Shown here: one piece after another, positions 36,340 to 44,730 of the stretch
Layout: each line of letters opens with the position of its first letter
Numbering within the stretch: the stretch's first letter is position 1
Assembly: GCF_030164465.1 (NCBI RefSeq)
Contig: NZ_JASNJE010000001.1
Span: forward strand, 124,001 to 188,000
Source: Sedimentitalea xiamensis
GTDB lineage: Bacteria; Pseudomonadota; Alphaproteobacteria; Rhodobacterales; Rhodobacteraceae
Direction: 5' to 3'
Length of the DNA stretch: 64,000 nt
The notes under the pieces: model-generated
Database searches by the model: none
What the model saw: only the letters and a program-made list of their open reading frames with translations
Told to the model about the DNA's origin: nothing
Translations under genes and position numbers: made by a program

Positions 36340-37425
36340 TCAGGTGCCTGACTTGATCTTGGTCCAGAGACGCGTGACAGTACGCTGAACCTTGGCCGGG
36401 TAGGGGCGCGTCGTGAACAGGTTGTCCAGCGTTTCCTGATCCGGATAGATGGCTGTATCGCCGATCACATCCTCGACCAGGAACTCCTGCGACGCCTTGT
36501 TGCCGTTGGCGTAGTAGACATAGTTCGATGCCGCAGCCATGTTCTGCGCGTCCATGATGAAATTCAGGAACACATGCGCGGCCTTGGGATTGGGCGCATC
36601 GACCGGGATTGCCATCTGGTCGAACCACATCTGCGCGCCTTCCTTGGCAGCGTGATAGGCGATTTCGACGCCGTTGTCGGCCTCTGCGGCGCGGTCCCGC
36701 GCCTGGAGGATGTCGCCGGACCAGCCGACCGCGACGCAGATGTCGCCGTTGGCCAGGGCATTGATGTATTCCGAGCTGTGAAATTTCTGGATATAGGGGC
36801 GCACCGGCACGAACACTTCCTCGGCGCGCGCGATCACATCCGGGTCCTGGCTGTCCGGGTCTTCGCCAAGGAACTTGAGCGCCATCGGGATCATTTCCGC
36901 CGGTGCGTCAAGGAAATGCACGCCGCACTGTGCAAGCTTTTCCATGTTCTCGGGCTTGAAGACGAGATCCAGCGAATCGATCGGGGCGTCTTCGCCCAGC
37001 AATTCCGTCACCTTGCCGACATTGACGCCGATTCCGGTGGTTCCCCACATGTAGTTGATCGAATAGGCGTTTTCGGGATCGTATTGTTCCGTCCGTTTTT
37101 CGACCACATCCCACATGTTGGCCAAGTTCGGCAACTGGGCCGGATCCAGCTTCTGGAACGCGCCCGCCACGATCTGACGCTGTAGAAATGTGCCGGACGG
37201 CACGACGACGTCATATCCCGATCCGCCTGCGAGCATCTTGGTTTCCAGAACCTCGTTGCTGTCGAAAACGTCATAGATCAGGTCGATGCCGGTTTCTTCC
37301 TCGAACTTGGTCAGCAATTCTTCGTCGATGTAGTCGGACCAGTTGTAGACGCGAACTTCTTCGGCGATGGCAGCCGCGCCGCCGAGTGCCAAAGCCGCCG
37401 TGAGCGTCAGCGTGTAAGTCTTCAT
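36340..37425 (-). CDS. polyamine-binding periplasmic protein (PotF/PotD-like)
   Basis: Extracytoplasmic solute-binding protein of 361 residues. The signal peptide MKTYTLTLTAALALGGAAAIA is cleaved before EEVRVYNWSDYIDEE; VYNWSDYI is the hallmark of PotF-like putrescine binders. VVVPSGTFLQRQIVAGAFQ, YMWGTTGIGVN and AHVFLNFIMD are also conserved. ATG 37425 follows GGGGAG six bases away. The promoter overlaps a GntR-type palindrome. It is the first and likely most abundant product of the operon because of the terminator after it. Confidence 0.93.
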   Translation of the reverse strand: MKTYTLTLTAALALGGAAAIAEEVRVYNWSDYIDEELLTKFEEETGIDLIYDVFDSNEVLETKMLAGGSGYDVVVPSGTFLQRQIVAGAFQKLDPAQLPNLANMWDVVEKRTEQYDPENAYSINYMWGTTGIGVNVGKVTELLGEDAPIDSLDLVFKPENMEKLAQCGVHFLDAPAEMIPMALKFLGEDPDSQDPDVIARAEEVFVPVRPYIQKFHSSEYINALANGDICVAVGWSGDILQARDRAAEADNGVEIAYHAAKEGAQMWFDQMAIPVDAPNPKAAHVFLNFIMDAQNMAAASNYVYYANGNKASQEFLVEDVIGDTAIYPDQETLDNLFTTRPYPAKVQRTVTRLWTKIKSGT

Positions 37426-37466
37426 GAGTAACTCCCCTTTGAATGCCGGTTTTGCATCGGCTGACC

Positions 37467-37510
37467 ATATTTGATCAAGTTTTGCCTTCTTTGGCAATCC
37501 AAGATATGAT
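37467..37510. promoter_or_regulatory. divergent promoters with GntR operator 1
   Basis: For the regulator on plus: TTGCCT (37482-37487), 17 bases, TATGAT (37505-37510), a strong promoter. For the binding-protein operon on minus: TTGCCA (37497-37492), 17 bases, TCAAAT (37474-37469). The palindrome core TTGATCAA (37471-37478), within a 16-bp element 37467-37482, covers the minus -10 and abuts the plus -35. Confidence 0.62.
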
Positions 37511-37564
37511 TTCATGCGCAAGAACGTGACGCAAGCGACCTGGACGCAAAAGGGATTTGGGCAG

Positions 37565-38251
37565 ATGAACATGGTCAAGAAAACGGCAGATCCGGCCGGC
37601 GGAAACACCGTTCCGGTTCCCGCGCATGAACAGGTTTATCAGAAGCTGAAAGCGCAGATCCTGTTCGGCGAAATGGCCCCCGGACAGGCGGTGACGATTC
37701 AGGGGCTGACGGCCGCACTGGATGCGGGCATGACGCCGGTGCGCGAAGCGATCCGGCGGCTGATTTCCGATGGCGCACTGGTCTTTCAGGGCAATCGCAG
37801 GGTCAGTGTGCCGCTGCTGACAAATCAGGATATCGAGCAGATTATTTATCTCAGAAAAACAATTGAATATGAACTCACGAAGCGTGCCGTCGAACGGATG
37901 AAACCAGCGGTTTCGGAAGAGCTTTCACGGATCGACGCGGCATTGGATGGCGCCATTTCGACCGGAAATGTCGGACTCTATCTGGAGCGGAACTACCAGT
38001 TTCATGCGGTTCTCTACGCCCAGGCCGAAGCGCCGATCATGGCCGGTGTCGTGGACCGTCTGTGGCTGCGGTTCGGCCCGTCCCTGCGGGTGGTCTGCGG
38101 ACGCTTCGGAACCCAGAGCCTGCCGGATCGTCACAAGGATCTGCTGGCGGCGCTCGGCGGCCGCGATTCCGAAGCCGCCGCGCGCGCCATCGTCCTGGAC
38201 ATCGAACAGGGCATGGATCAGATCGCGGCCGTGATTGACGCTGAAAACTGA
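37565..38251 (+). CDS. GntR-family transcriptional regulator (FadR/FCD type)
   Basis: Regulator of 228 residues. The N-terminal winged helix has AHEQVYQKLKAQILFGEMAPGQ and the recognition-helix region AGMTPVREAIRRL, typical of GntR. The C-terminal FCD ligand domain holds the acidic and His positions RKTIEYELTKRAV, YQFHAVLYAQAEAP and DRHKDLLAAL. ATG 37565 was chosen because the predicted transcription start is near 37517, downstream of the open-frame start 37514. Flanking palindromes suggest it represses itself, the Pot operon and the aminotransferase, with an amine or its catabolite as inducer (inference). Confidence 0.9.
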   Translation: MNMVKKTADPAGGNTVPVPAHEQVYQKLKAQILFGEMAPGQAVTIQGLTAALDAGMTPVREAIRRLISDGALVFQGNRRVSVPLLTNQDIEQIIYLRKTIEYELTKRAVERMKPAVSEELSRIDAALDGAISTGNVGLYLERNYQFHAVLYAQAEAPIMAGVVDRLWLRFGPSLRVVCGRFGTQSLPDRHKDLLAALGGRDSEAAARAIVLDIEQGMDQIAAVIDAEN

Positions 38252-38256
38252 TTCGA

Positions 38257-38284
38257 TTGACACTGAAGAATTTGATCATATTCT
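38257..38284 (+). promoter_or_regulatory. aminotransferase promoter with GntR operator 2
   Basis: TTGACA (38257-38262), 16 bases, TATTCT (38279-38284). The 16-bp near-perfect palindrome GAATTTGATCATATTC at 38268-38283 fills the spacer and -10. It shares ATTTGATCA with operator 1 on the other side of the regulator gene. Confidence 0.65.
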
Positions 38285-38314
38285 AGCCAGATACCCATAT
38301 CGGAGTCTCCCGCC

Positions 38315-39712
38315 ATGTCCGCGATCACAAATCACATGCCCACCGCCGAATTGCAGGCCCTGGATGCCGCGCATCACATGCACCCTTTCACGACCAACAA
38401 GGAACTGGCCGAAAAGGGCGCGCGTATCATCACCCGCGCGCAGGGGGTGACGCTCACCGACAGCGAAGGCAACCAGATCCTCGACGCAATGGCCGGTCTC
38501 TGGTGTGTCAACATCGGGTATGGCCGCCCGGAACTGGCCGAGGTGGCGTCTCGCCAGATGCGTGAACTGCCCTTCTACAACACCTTTTTCCAGACCACCC
38601 ACGTTCCGGCGATCGCCCTTTCGAGCAAGCTGGCGGAACTGGCGCCGGGCGATCTGAACCACGTGTTCTTCGCCGGATCGGGTTCGGAAGCCAACGACAC
38701 GAACATTCGCATGGTGCGCACCTACTGGGCGCTGAAGGGAAAGCCGTCCAAGTCGATCATCATCAGCCGCAAGAACGCCTATCACGGCTCTTCGGTCGGC
38801 AGCGGCAGCCTCGGCGGCATGACCTACATGCACGAACAGGGCGGCCTGCCCATTCCGGACGTCCATCATATCAACCAGCCGCACTGGTGGGCCGAAGGGG
38901 GAGAAATGTCGCCAGAAGACTTCGGTCTCGCGCGGGCGCAGGAACTGGAACAGGCGATCCTGGATCTGGGCGAGGATCGTGTCGCTGCTTTCATCGCGGA
39001 ACCGATCCAGGGTGCAGGCGGCGTCATCATCCCGCCCGCGACCTACTGGCCGGAGATCCAGCGGATCTGCGACAAGTATGAAATCCTCCTGATCGCGGAC
39101 GAGGTGATCTGCGGATTTGGCCGGACAGGGAACTGGTTTGGCAGCATCACGGTCGGAATCCGCCCCGACATCATGACCATCGCCAAGGGCCTGAGTTCCG
39201 GCTACCAGCCCATCGGCGGCTCGATCGTCAGCGACGAAGTCGCCGCTGTCATGGACAGCGCGGAATTCAATCACGGTTATACATATTCCGGGCATCCCGT
39301 GGCCGCGGCCGTGGCACTGGAAAACCTGCGGATCATTGAAGAGGAAAACGTCATCGGCCATGTGCGCGATGTTGCGGGCCCCTATATGAAGAAGAAATGG
39401 GAAGCCCTGGCAGACCATCCGCTGGTCGGCGAAGCCAGGATCGTCGGCCTCATGGGGTCGATTGCGCTGACGCCTCACAAGGACAGCCGCGCCAAGTTCG
39501 CCAGCGAAGCGGGAACCGTCGGGTTCATCTGCCGCGAACGCTGCTTTGCCAACAACCTTGTGATGCGCCATGTGGGCGACCGGATGATCATCTCTCCGCC
39601 GCTGGTGATCAGCACGGAAGAGATCGACACCTTGGTCGAACGTGCCACAAAGGCGCTCGACGAATGCTACGCGGAACTGAAAAAGCGCGACCTGCTCAAG
39701 GCGGCATCCTAG
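38315..39712 (+). CDS. class III aminotransferase (putrescine/omega-amino acid:pyruvate type)
   Basis: PLP-dependent aminotransferase of 465 residues resembling SpuC-like putrescine:pyruvate transaminases and DoeD. MHPFTTNKELAEKGARIITRA is a typical N-terminus. FAGSGSEANDTNIRMVRTYW, IADEVICGFGRTGNWFG and PLP lysine in MTIAKGLSSGYQPIGG are conserved. It removes a terminal amino group, giving an aldehyde, with pyruvate as probable acceptor. It is regulated by the preceding GntR operator. Its end overlaps the ArgE-like gene by 4 bp and lies in a 12-bp tandem duplication. Confidence 0.92.
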   Translation: MSAITNHMPTAELQALDAAHHMHPFTTNKELAEKGARIITRAQGVTLTDSEGNQILDAMAGLWCVNIGYGRPELAEVASRQMRELPFYNTFFQTTHVPAIALSSKLAELAPGDLNHVFFAGSGSEANDTNIRMVRTYWALKGKPSKSIIISRKNAYHGSSVGSGSLGGMTYMHEQGGLPIPDVHHINQPHWWAEGGEMSPEDFGLARAQELEQAILDLGEDRVAAFIAEPIQGAGGVIIPPATYWPEIQRICDKYEILLIADEVICGFGRTGNWFGSITVGIRPDIMTIAKGLSSGYQPIGGSIVSDEVAAVMDSAEFNHGYTYSGHPVAAAVALENLRIIEEENVIGHVRDVAGPYMKKKWEALADHPLVGEARIVGLMGSIALTPHKDSRAKFASEAGTVGFICRERCFANNLVMRHVGDRMIISPPLVISTEEIDTLVERATKALDECYAELKKRDLLKAAS

Positions 39713-39722
39713 GCGGCATCCT
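39699..39722. repeat. 12-bp tandem duplication at convergent gene ends
   Basis: AGGCGGCATCCT occurs twice in direct succession (39699-39710 and 39711-39722). The junction forms the CTAG that supplies stop codons for both the aminotransferase (plus) and the ArgE-like gene (minus). Confidence 0.9.
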
Positions 39723-40887
39723 CGACAAGGACCGGCGACCGGCACAGCCGGTCCAGCATGTCGAGGCAGGAACGCATCTGATCAAGGCTCACGAACTCGT
39801 CGGGTTTGTGAGCCTGTTCGATCGATCCCGGACCGCAGACGGCAACGGACATGCCCATCTGCTGAAACAACCCGGCCTCGGTTCCGAAGGACACAACATC
39901 CGCGCCATTTGCGCCGACAAGACCCGCGACCAGATCGCGGGCCGCATTTTCCGGCAACACTTCCAGCCCGACGACTTCTCCGATCACGTCGGTCACGATA
40001 TCCGCCTGCGGATGGACGGCCCGCATCATCGGCAAAAGCCGTTCGTCGACAACACGTGCCATTTCCGCTTTCACGAAGGCGAAATCGCTGTCCTGAACCG
40101 GGCGCATTTCCCAATCCACCTCGGCCTTGCCGGCGATCACGTTATGCGCGACCCCGCCGGAAACCCGCCCGACGTTCAGCGTTGTCCAGGGCGGCTCATA
40201 GCGGCTTCCCTGCGGCGCGCGCAGCATCAGCTCACCGCGCAACCGCATCAGTTCGGTGACATATTGCACGGCGTATTCGGCCGCATTCACGCCCCGATGC
40301 GGAGACGACCCGTGCCCTTCCAGCCCGGAGAACCGGACCGTATATTCGCAACACCCCTTGTGCCCTTCGATGACCCGCATCCGGGTCGGTTCGCCGATGA
40401 TCGCCATGGACGGGCGCAGACCCCGCCGCTGCAGATCGAGCACCAGCGACCGCGCACCAAGGCATCCGACCTCCTCGTCATAGGTGAAGGCGAAATGAAC
40501 CGGCCGCCGGAGGTCGAGATTGGCCAGGTCGCGTGCCTTGACGGTCGCGGCGGCGATGAATCCCTTCATGTCGCAGGATCCGCGCCCGTAAAGCCGCCCG
40601 CCGCTTTCATGCAGCATGAAGGGATCGCTGTTCCAGTCCTGATCGGCGACCGGCACCACGTCGGTATGTCCCGACAGGACCAGACCGCCGGGGGCATCCG
40701 GCCCGAGAGTCGCGAACAGGTTGGCCTTGCCGCCATCCGGGGTTTCGAAAAGATCAACCCGAGCGCCGCTATCTTCCAGTCTCGACGCCAGTTCGGCGAT
40801 CATCGCCAGATTGCCATCCGACGACACGGTGGGATAGCCGATCAGGCGCGCCAGAAATTCGACCGTTTCCTCAAGCCGGCCGCTCAT
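39709..40887 (-). CDS. ArgE-like M20 deacetylase
   Basis: Zinc-dependent M20-family hydrolase of 392 residues, close to acetylornithine deacetylase. Metal ligands appear in LSGHTDVVP, GRGSCDMKGF, the catalytic FTYDEEVGCLGA and the C-terminal CGPGSIEQAHKPDEFV. Substrates of the family are N-acylated diamino acids. Encoded 4 bp overlapping after the M24 hydrolase, it may deacetylate that enzyme's product rather than take part in arginine synthesis (inference). True ArgE activity remains possible. Confidence 0.88.
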   Translation of the reverse strand: MSGRLEETVEFLARLIGYPTVSSDGNLAMIAELASRLEDSGARVDLFETPDGGKANLFATLGPDAPGGLVLSGHTDVVPVADQDWNSDPFMLHESGGRLYGRGSCDMKGFIAAATVKARDLANLDLRRPVHFAFTYDEEVGCLGARSLVLDLQRRGLRPSMAIIGEPTRMRVIEGHKGCCEYTVRFSGLEGHGSSPHRGVNAAEYAVQYVTELMRLRGELMLRAPQGSRYEPPWTTLNVGRVSGGVAHNVIAGKAEVDWEMRPVQDSDFAFVKAEMARVVDERLLPMMRAVHPQADIVTDVIGEVVGLEVLPENAARDLVAGLVGANGADVVSFGTEAGLFQQMGMSVAVCGPGSIEQAHKPDEFVSLDQMRSCLDMLDRLCRSPVLVEDAA

Positions 40888-42068
40888 GGTTTCACGAACA
40901 GTTGACGCGGCCGGTTGCAGAATGTCTCCGCCGGTCCGGAGTCGCGGATCAGAATGCTTTCGGTGATTTCAAGCCCCCAGTCCTGCATCCAGAGTCCGGG
41001 CATGAAATGAAAGGTCATCCCCGGCTGCAATATCGTTTCGTCCTCGCTGCGCAGCGAAATCGTGCGTTCGCCCCAATCCGGCGGATAGCTGAGACCGATC
41101 GGATAGCCGCACCGCGCGCCCCGCTCGATGCCGGCCCGTTCCAGCGGGGCCGCCAGGGCATTGGCGATGTCGCAGGCCCGGTTTCCGGGCCGCGCGGCGC
41201 TCAGCCCCGCCTCCAGCCCTTCGATCAGCGCCGCTTCGGCGCGGCGCAGGAAATCCGGCACCTTGCCCAGAAACAGCGTCCGGCAGAACGGCGCATGATA
41301 GCGGCGATAGCAGCCGGAAATCTCAAAGAACGTGGCCTCGCCGGTCGCGAACGGCCGCCCGTCCCAGGTCAGATGCGGGGCCGCGGCGTCGCTGCCCGAC
41401 GGCAGTAGCGGCACGATCGCAGGGTAGTCGCCCCAGGCTCCGTCCACGCCGCGCACCGCGTCGCGGTAGATTTCGGCGACGATCTCGTTCTTCGGAACCC
41501 CCGCTTCGACACGGTCCAGCAACCCGTCCACGATCTTTTCCGAGATGCGCGCCGCCTTGCGCATGAACCCGATCTCGGCCTCCGATTTCACCGCCCGTTG
41601 CCAATTGACCAGCCCGGTCGCATCCACCCAGCGCACCTGAGGAAGCGTTTCGGAGAGAACAGACATCGCCTTCGCGGAAAAATAGTAATTGTCCATCTCG
41701 ACCCCGATCCGCGCGATTGCAAACCCCAGATCGGACAGCAAGGCTGCAAGGTCTTGCATCGGGTGGCGTTCCGTGGACTGCACGAAACCATCCGCGTATC
41801 CCATGATCCGGTCCTGCGCCATCCAGACCGTGCGGACGGCGCCATTGGTATCCTGGCTGCGCCCCCACCAGATCGGATCGGTGTCCGGCAGCACGATGAC
41901 CCCCTGATGCACATAGAAGGACCAGCCATCATAGGCGGTCAGCCATGCCTGGTTGGATGGGTCCGTAACGAACAACGCATCCAGTCCCTGTTCGGCCATC
42001 GCCGCACGGGTCCGGAACAACCTTGCGCCATATTCGGCCATATCAAAGGGCAGATCCGTTGCACCCAT
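40884..42068 (-). CDS. M24-family hydrolase, ectoine hydrolase (DoeA/EutD)-like
   Basis: Pita-bread-fold protein of 394 residues similar to DoeA/EutD, which opens the ectoine ring to N-acetyl-diaminobutyrate. The N-terminal creatinase domain has GLDALFVTDPSNQAWLTAYDGWSFYVHQ. In the catalytic domain the usual Asp metal ligands appear replaced (FFEISGCYRRYHAPFCRT), consistent with metal-independent creatinase/ectoine hydrolase types. FHFMPGLWMQDWGLEITESILI follows. ATG 42068 has TTGGAG upstream. It could instead be another prolidase-like enzyme. The ArgE-like deacetylase gene follows by ATGA overlap. Confidence 0.72.
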   Translation of the reverse strand: MGATDLPFDMAEYGARLFRTRAAMAEQGLDALFVTDPSNQAWLTAYDGWSFYVHQGVIVLPDTDPIWWGRSQDTNGAVRTVWMAQDRIMGYADGFVQSTERHPMQDLAALLSDLGFAIARIGVEMDNYYFSAKAMSVLSETLPQVRWVDATGLVNWQRAVKSEAEIGFMRKAARISEKIVDGLLDRVEAGVPKNEIVAEIYRDAVRGVDGAWGDYPAIVPLLPSGSDAAAPHLTWDGRPFATGEATFFEISGCYRRYHAPFCRTLFLGKVPDFLRRAEAALIEGLEAGLSAARPGNRACDIANALAAPLERAGIERGARCGYPIGLSYPPDWGERTISLRSEDETILQPGMTFHFMPGLWMQDWGLEITESILIRDSGPAETFCNRPRQLFVKP

Positions 42069-42309
42069 CGCGATACTCCAATTGTGGCGCGGCATTCAGA
42101 CAGCATCGACATTGCTGGGAAGTCTTCCCTCTGTCCAACCAAATGCTTGGGCATAGTTTCTTTTTGTTCGATTTAGTATCGGAACGGTTGCAAGTTTTTC
42201 GATGCAGGTCGGAAATCGAACCGACTCGGTTGCATGTTCACCATCCGATGTGCTTACATTTGTTTATCAAAACGCAGGAAAAACTGCGAAAAGTCCAAGG
42301 GGAGCCGTT
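42069..42309. other. 241-bp divergent intergenic region
   Basis: Low-GC region between the M24 hydrolase (minus) and the second ABC importer (plus). It holds the palindrome CCAAATGCTTGG (42139-42150), and for the plus strand TTGCAT (42230-42235), 18 bases, TTACAT (42254-42259) as a weak promoter. No TTTGATCA element like those around the GntR gene was found. Confidence 0.45.
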
Positions 42310-43410
42310 TTGGCTGATACGCAAACGTCCGATGCGTTCGTGGAATTCGAGCGCGTCCAAAAGAGCTACGATGGCGAGAACCTCGTCGTCAAAGACCTCA
42401 ACCTGATCATGCCGAAGGGCGAGTTTCTGACGATGCTCGGCCCTTCCGGTTCCGGCAAGACCACCTGCCTGATGATGCTGGCGGGGTTCGAAACCGCGAC
42501 CCACGGCGATATCCGGCTGGACGGGGTGTCCATCAACAACATCCCGCCGCACAAGCGCGGCATCGGGATGGTGTTTCAGAACTACGCCCTCTTTCCGCAT
42601 ATGACGGTGGCCGAGAACCTGTCTTTCCCGCTGGAAGTGCGCAAGCTGGGCAAGGCCGAACGCGAGACAAAGGTCAAACGGGCGTTGGACATGGTTCAGA
42701 TGGGTGCCTTCGGCGGCCGTCGTCCGGCACAGTTGTCGGGTGGCCAACAGCAGCGGATCGCCCTGGCCAGGGCGCTGGTTTTCGAGGCCGAGCTCGTTCT
42801 GATGGATGAACCGCTCGGCGCGCTCGACAAACAACTGCGCGAACACATGCAGTTCGAAATCAAACGGATCGCGGATGATCTGGGAATTACCGTGGTCTAC
42901 GTGACCCACGACCAGACCGAGGCATTGACCATGTCCGACCGCGTGGCGGTTTTCGACGATGGCCGCATTCAGCAGCTGGCCCCTCCGGACAAGCTTTACG
43001 AGGAACCGGAAAACAGCTTCGTTGCTCAGTTCATCGGCGAAAACAACACGCTGGAAGGCGTGGTCAAGGAAATCAAGGGCGACACCGCGCTGGTCCGGCT
43101 GGACGACGGCGAACTGATCGACTGCAAGCCGGTCAATGTCAGCGAGCCCGGTGAACGCACCCGCGTGTCGATCCGTCCGGAACGGGTGGAATACAACAAG
43201 GACCGGCTGCGCGAGGGTGTGCATACGCTGAAGGCCGAAGTCCTCGAATTCATCTACATGGGCGATATTTTCCGCACCCGCCTGCGCGTCGCGGGGAACG
43301 AGGATTTCATCATCAAGACCCGCAACGCTCCAGATCAGGATCGTCTGCAACCGGGGACCCAGATCGAGATCGGCTGGCTGCCCGAGGATTGCCGCGCGCT
43401 GGATGCGTAG
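42310..43410 (+). CDS. polyamine-type ABC transporter ATP-binding protein, second system
   Basis: ATPase of 366 residues: Walker A GPSGSGKTT, Q-loop MVFQNYALFPHMT, signature LSGGQQQRIALAR, Walker B VLMDEPLGALD, H-loop VYVTHDQTEAL and a C-terminal TOBE domain with VSIRPERVEYNK. The start is TTG 42310 six bases after AGGGGAG; upstream in-frame codons (to 42202) lack coding character. It heads a four-gene operon with binding protein and two permeases. The substrate is unknown; polyamines, or an ectoine-like compound by context, are possible. Confidence 0.93.
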   Translation: MADTQTSDAFVEFERVQKSYDGENLVVKDLNLIMPKGEFLTMLGPSGSGKTTCLMMLAGFETATHGDIRLDGVSINNIPPHKRGIGMVFQNYALFPHMTVAENLSFPLEVRKLGKAERETKVKRALDMVQMGAFGGRRPAQLSGGQQQRIALARALVFEAELVLMDEPLGALDKQLREHMQFEIKRIADDLGITVVYVTHDQTEALTMSDRVAVFDDGRIQQLAPPDKLYEEPENSFVAQFIGENNTLEGVVKEIKGDTALVRLDDGELIDCKPVNVSEPGERTRVSIRPERVEYNKDRLREGVHTLKAEVLEFIYMGDIFRTRLRVAGNEDFIIKTRNAPDQDRLQPGTQIEIGWLPEDCRALDA

Positions 43411-43525
43411 CGGCCCGCCACGTCGCCCTGTCATCCGACGGGCGATGAACAAGGGGGCCGGACGATTGCCCGTTGCTCCACCCCCAAGAACCCTGAAACG
43501 GGCGACGACAGGGAGAATACCCAAT

Positions 43526-44632
43526 ATGAGACCGACAAGAATCCTTCTGGCTACCACTTCGCTGACCTTGGCGGCTGGACTGGCCAGCGCCCAGGACATG
43601 ACCAACGACATGACCCTCGTGTCCTGGGGCGGAGCCTACCAGGCCAGCCAGCAGAACGCCTATGTCGAACCCTATCTGGCCATGCACCCCGAGGTGACGG
43701 CGGTCTGGGACGAAAGCTCCAACGAAGCCGTGGCCAAGCTGCGCGCGATGAACGAAGCCGGGAACATCACCTGGGACCTGGTCGACGTCGTGGCATCGGA
43801 TGCGATCCGTCTCTGCGACGAAGGCCTGGCGATGGAATACGATCCGGATGAATTGCTCGCCCCCGGCGATGACGGCACCCCGGCATCCGAAGACTTTGGC
43901 GATCTGATCGTGTCGGAATGCTTCATTCCGCAGATCGTGTATTCCACGACATTCGGCTACCGGACCGACCTTGTCGGCGATACGCCCCCGACCAAGATCT
44001 GCGACGTGTTCGACCTCGACGCCTATCCCGGCAAGCGGGCGCTGGAAAAGCGGCCGATCAACAACATGGAATGGGCGCTGCTCTGCGACGGCGTGGCCAA
44101 GGAAGAAGTCTATGACGTTCTGGCGACCCCGGAAGGACAGGAAAAGGCGCTGGCCAAGCTCGACACCATCAAGGACAGCGTGATCTGGTGGTCCGCCGGC
44201 GCCGATACGCCGCAGCTGCTGGCCGATGGCGAAGTCGTGATGGGCTCGACCTACAACGGGCGTCTGTTCAGCGTCATCGAGGAACAGAAGCAACCGGTGG
44301 CAATGCTCTGGGATGCACAGGTGTTCGATCTTGACGGTTGGATCATTCCCGCCGGCCTGCCGGAGGACCGCCTGGCGCGGGTCAAGGATTTCGTCCGCTT
44401 CGCAACCGACACCCAGCGCCTGGCGGATCAGGCGAAATTCATCTCCTACGGTCCGGGACGTGCATCTTCGGCACCGCTGGTCGGCCAGCATGCGGAACTC
44501 GGCATCGAAATGGCGCCGCATATGCCGACCGATCCCAACAACGCGCAGAACACGTTCCTCTACAATTACGAGTTCTGGGCGGACTATCGCGACGACATCG
44601 ACGCGAAGTTCCAGGCATGGCTGGCGAAATAA
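43526..44632 (+). CDS. ABC transporter solute-binding protein, second system
   Basis: Periplasmic binding protein of 368 residues. Signal MRPTRILLATTSLTLAAGLASA is cleaved before QDMTND. TLVSWGGAYQASQQNAYVEPYLA is typical of the PotD-like family 1 proteins. WDLVDVVASDAIRLCDEG, GKRALEKRP and WWSAGADTPQLLADGEVVMGSTYNGR also fit. The two Cys (in RLCDEG and SECFIP, also ICDVF) may form a disulfide. ATG 43526 has GGGAG upstream. It diverges from the PotF-like protein at 36340, so the ligand probably differs. Confidence 0.92.
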   Translation: MRPTRILLATTSLTLAAGLASAQDMTNDMTLVSWGGAYQASQQNAYVEPYLAMHPEVTAVWDESSNEAVAKLRAMNEAGNITWDLVDVVASDAIRLCDEGLAMEYDPDELLAPGDDGTPASEDFGDLIVSECFIPQIVYSTTFGYRTDLVGDTPPTKICDVFDLDAYPGKRALEKRPINNMEWALLCDGVAKEEVYDVLATPEGQEKALAKLDTIKDSVIWWSAGADTPQLLADGEVVMGSTYNGRLFSVIEEQKQPVAMLWDAQVFDLDGWIIPAGLPEDRLARVKDFVRFATDTQRLADQAKFISYGPGRASSAPLVGQHAELGIEMAPHMPTDPNNAQNTFLYNYEFWADYRDDIDAKFQAWLAK

Positions 44633-44730
44633 GCCCGGCCTGAACCTGTCCGGAGGCGGGCCTCCCGCCTCCGGACCTGACACCGGAACCGCTGGAAAAG
44701 CGCAGGCCAGCCATCCGAAGGAACAGAACC

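Noticed and set aside
42139-42150. Palindrome CCAAATGCTTGG in the divergent ABC/M24 region as a further GntR operator
   Set aside because: It does not share the TTTGATCA core of the two operators around the GntR gene; kept only as a note in the region entry.
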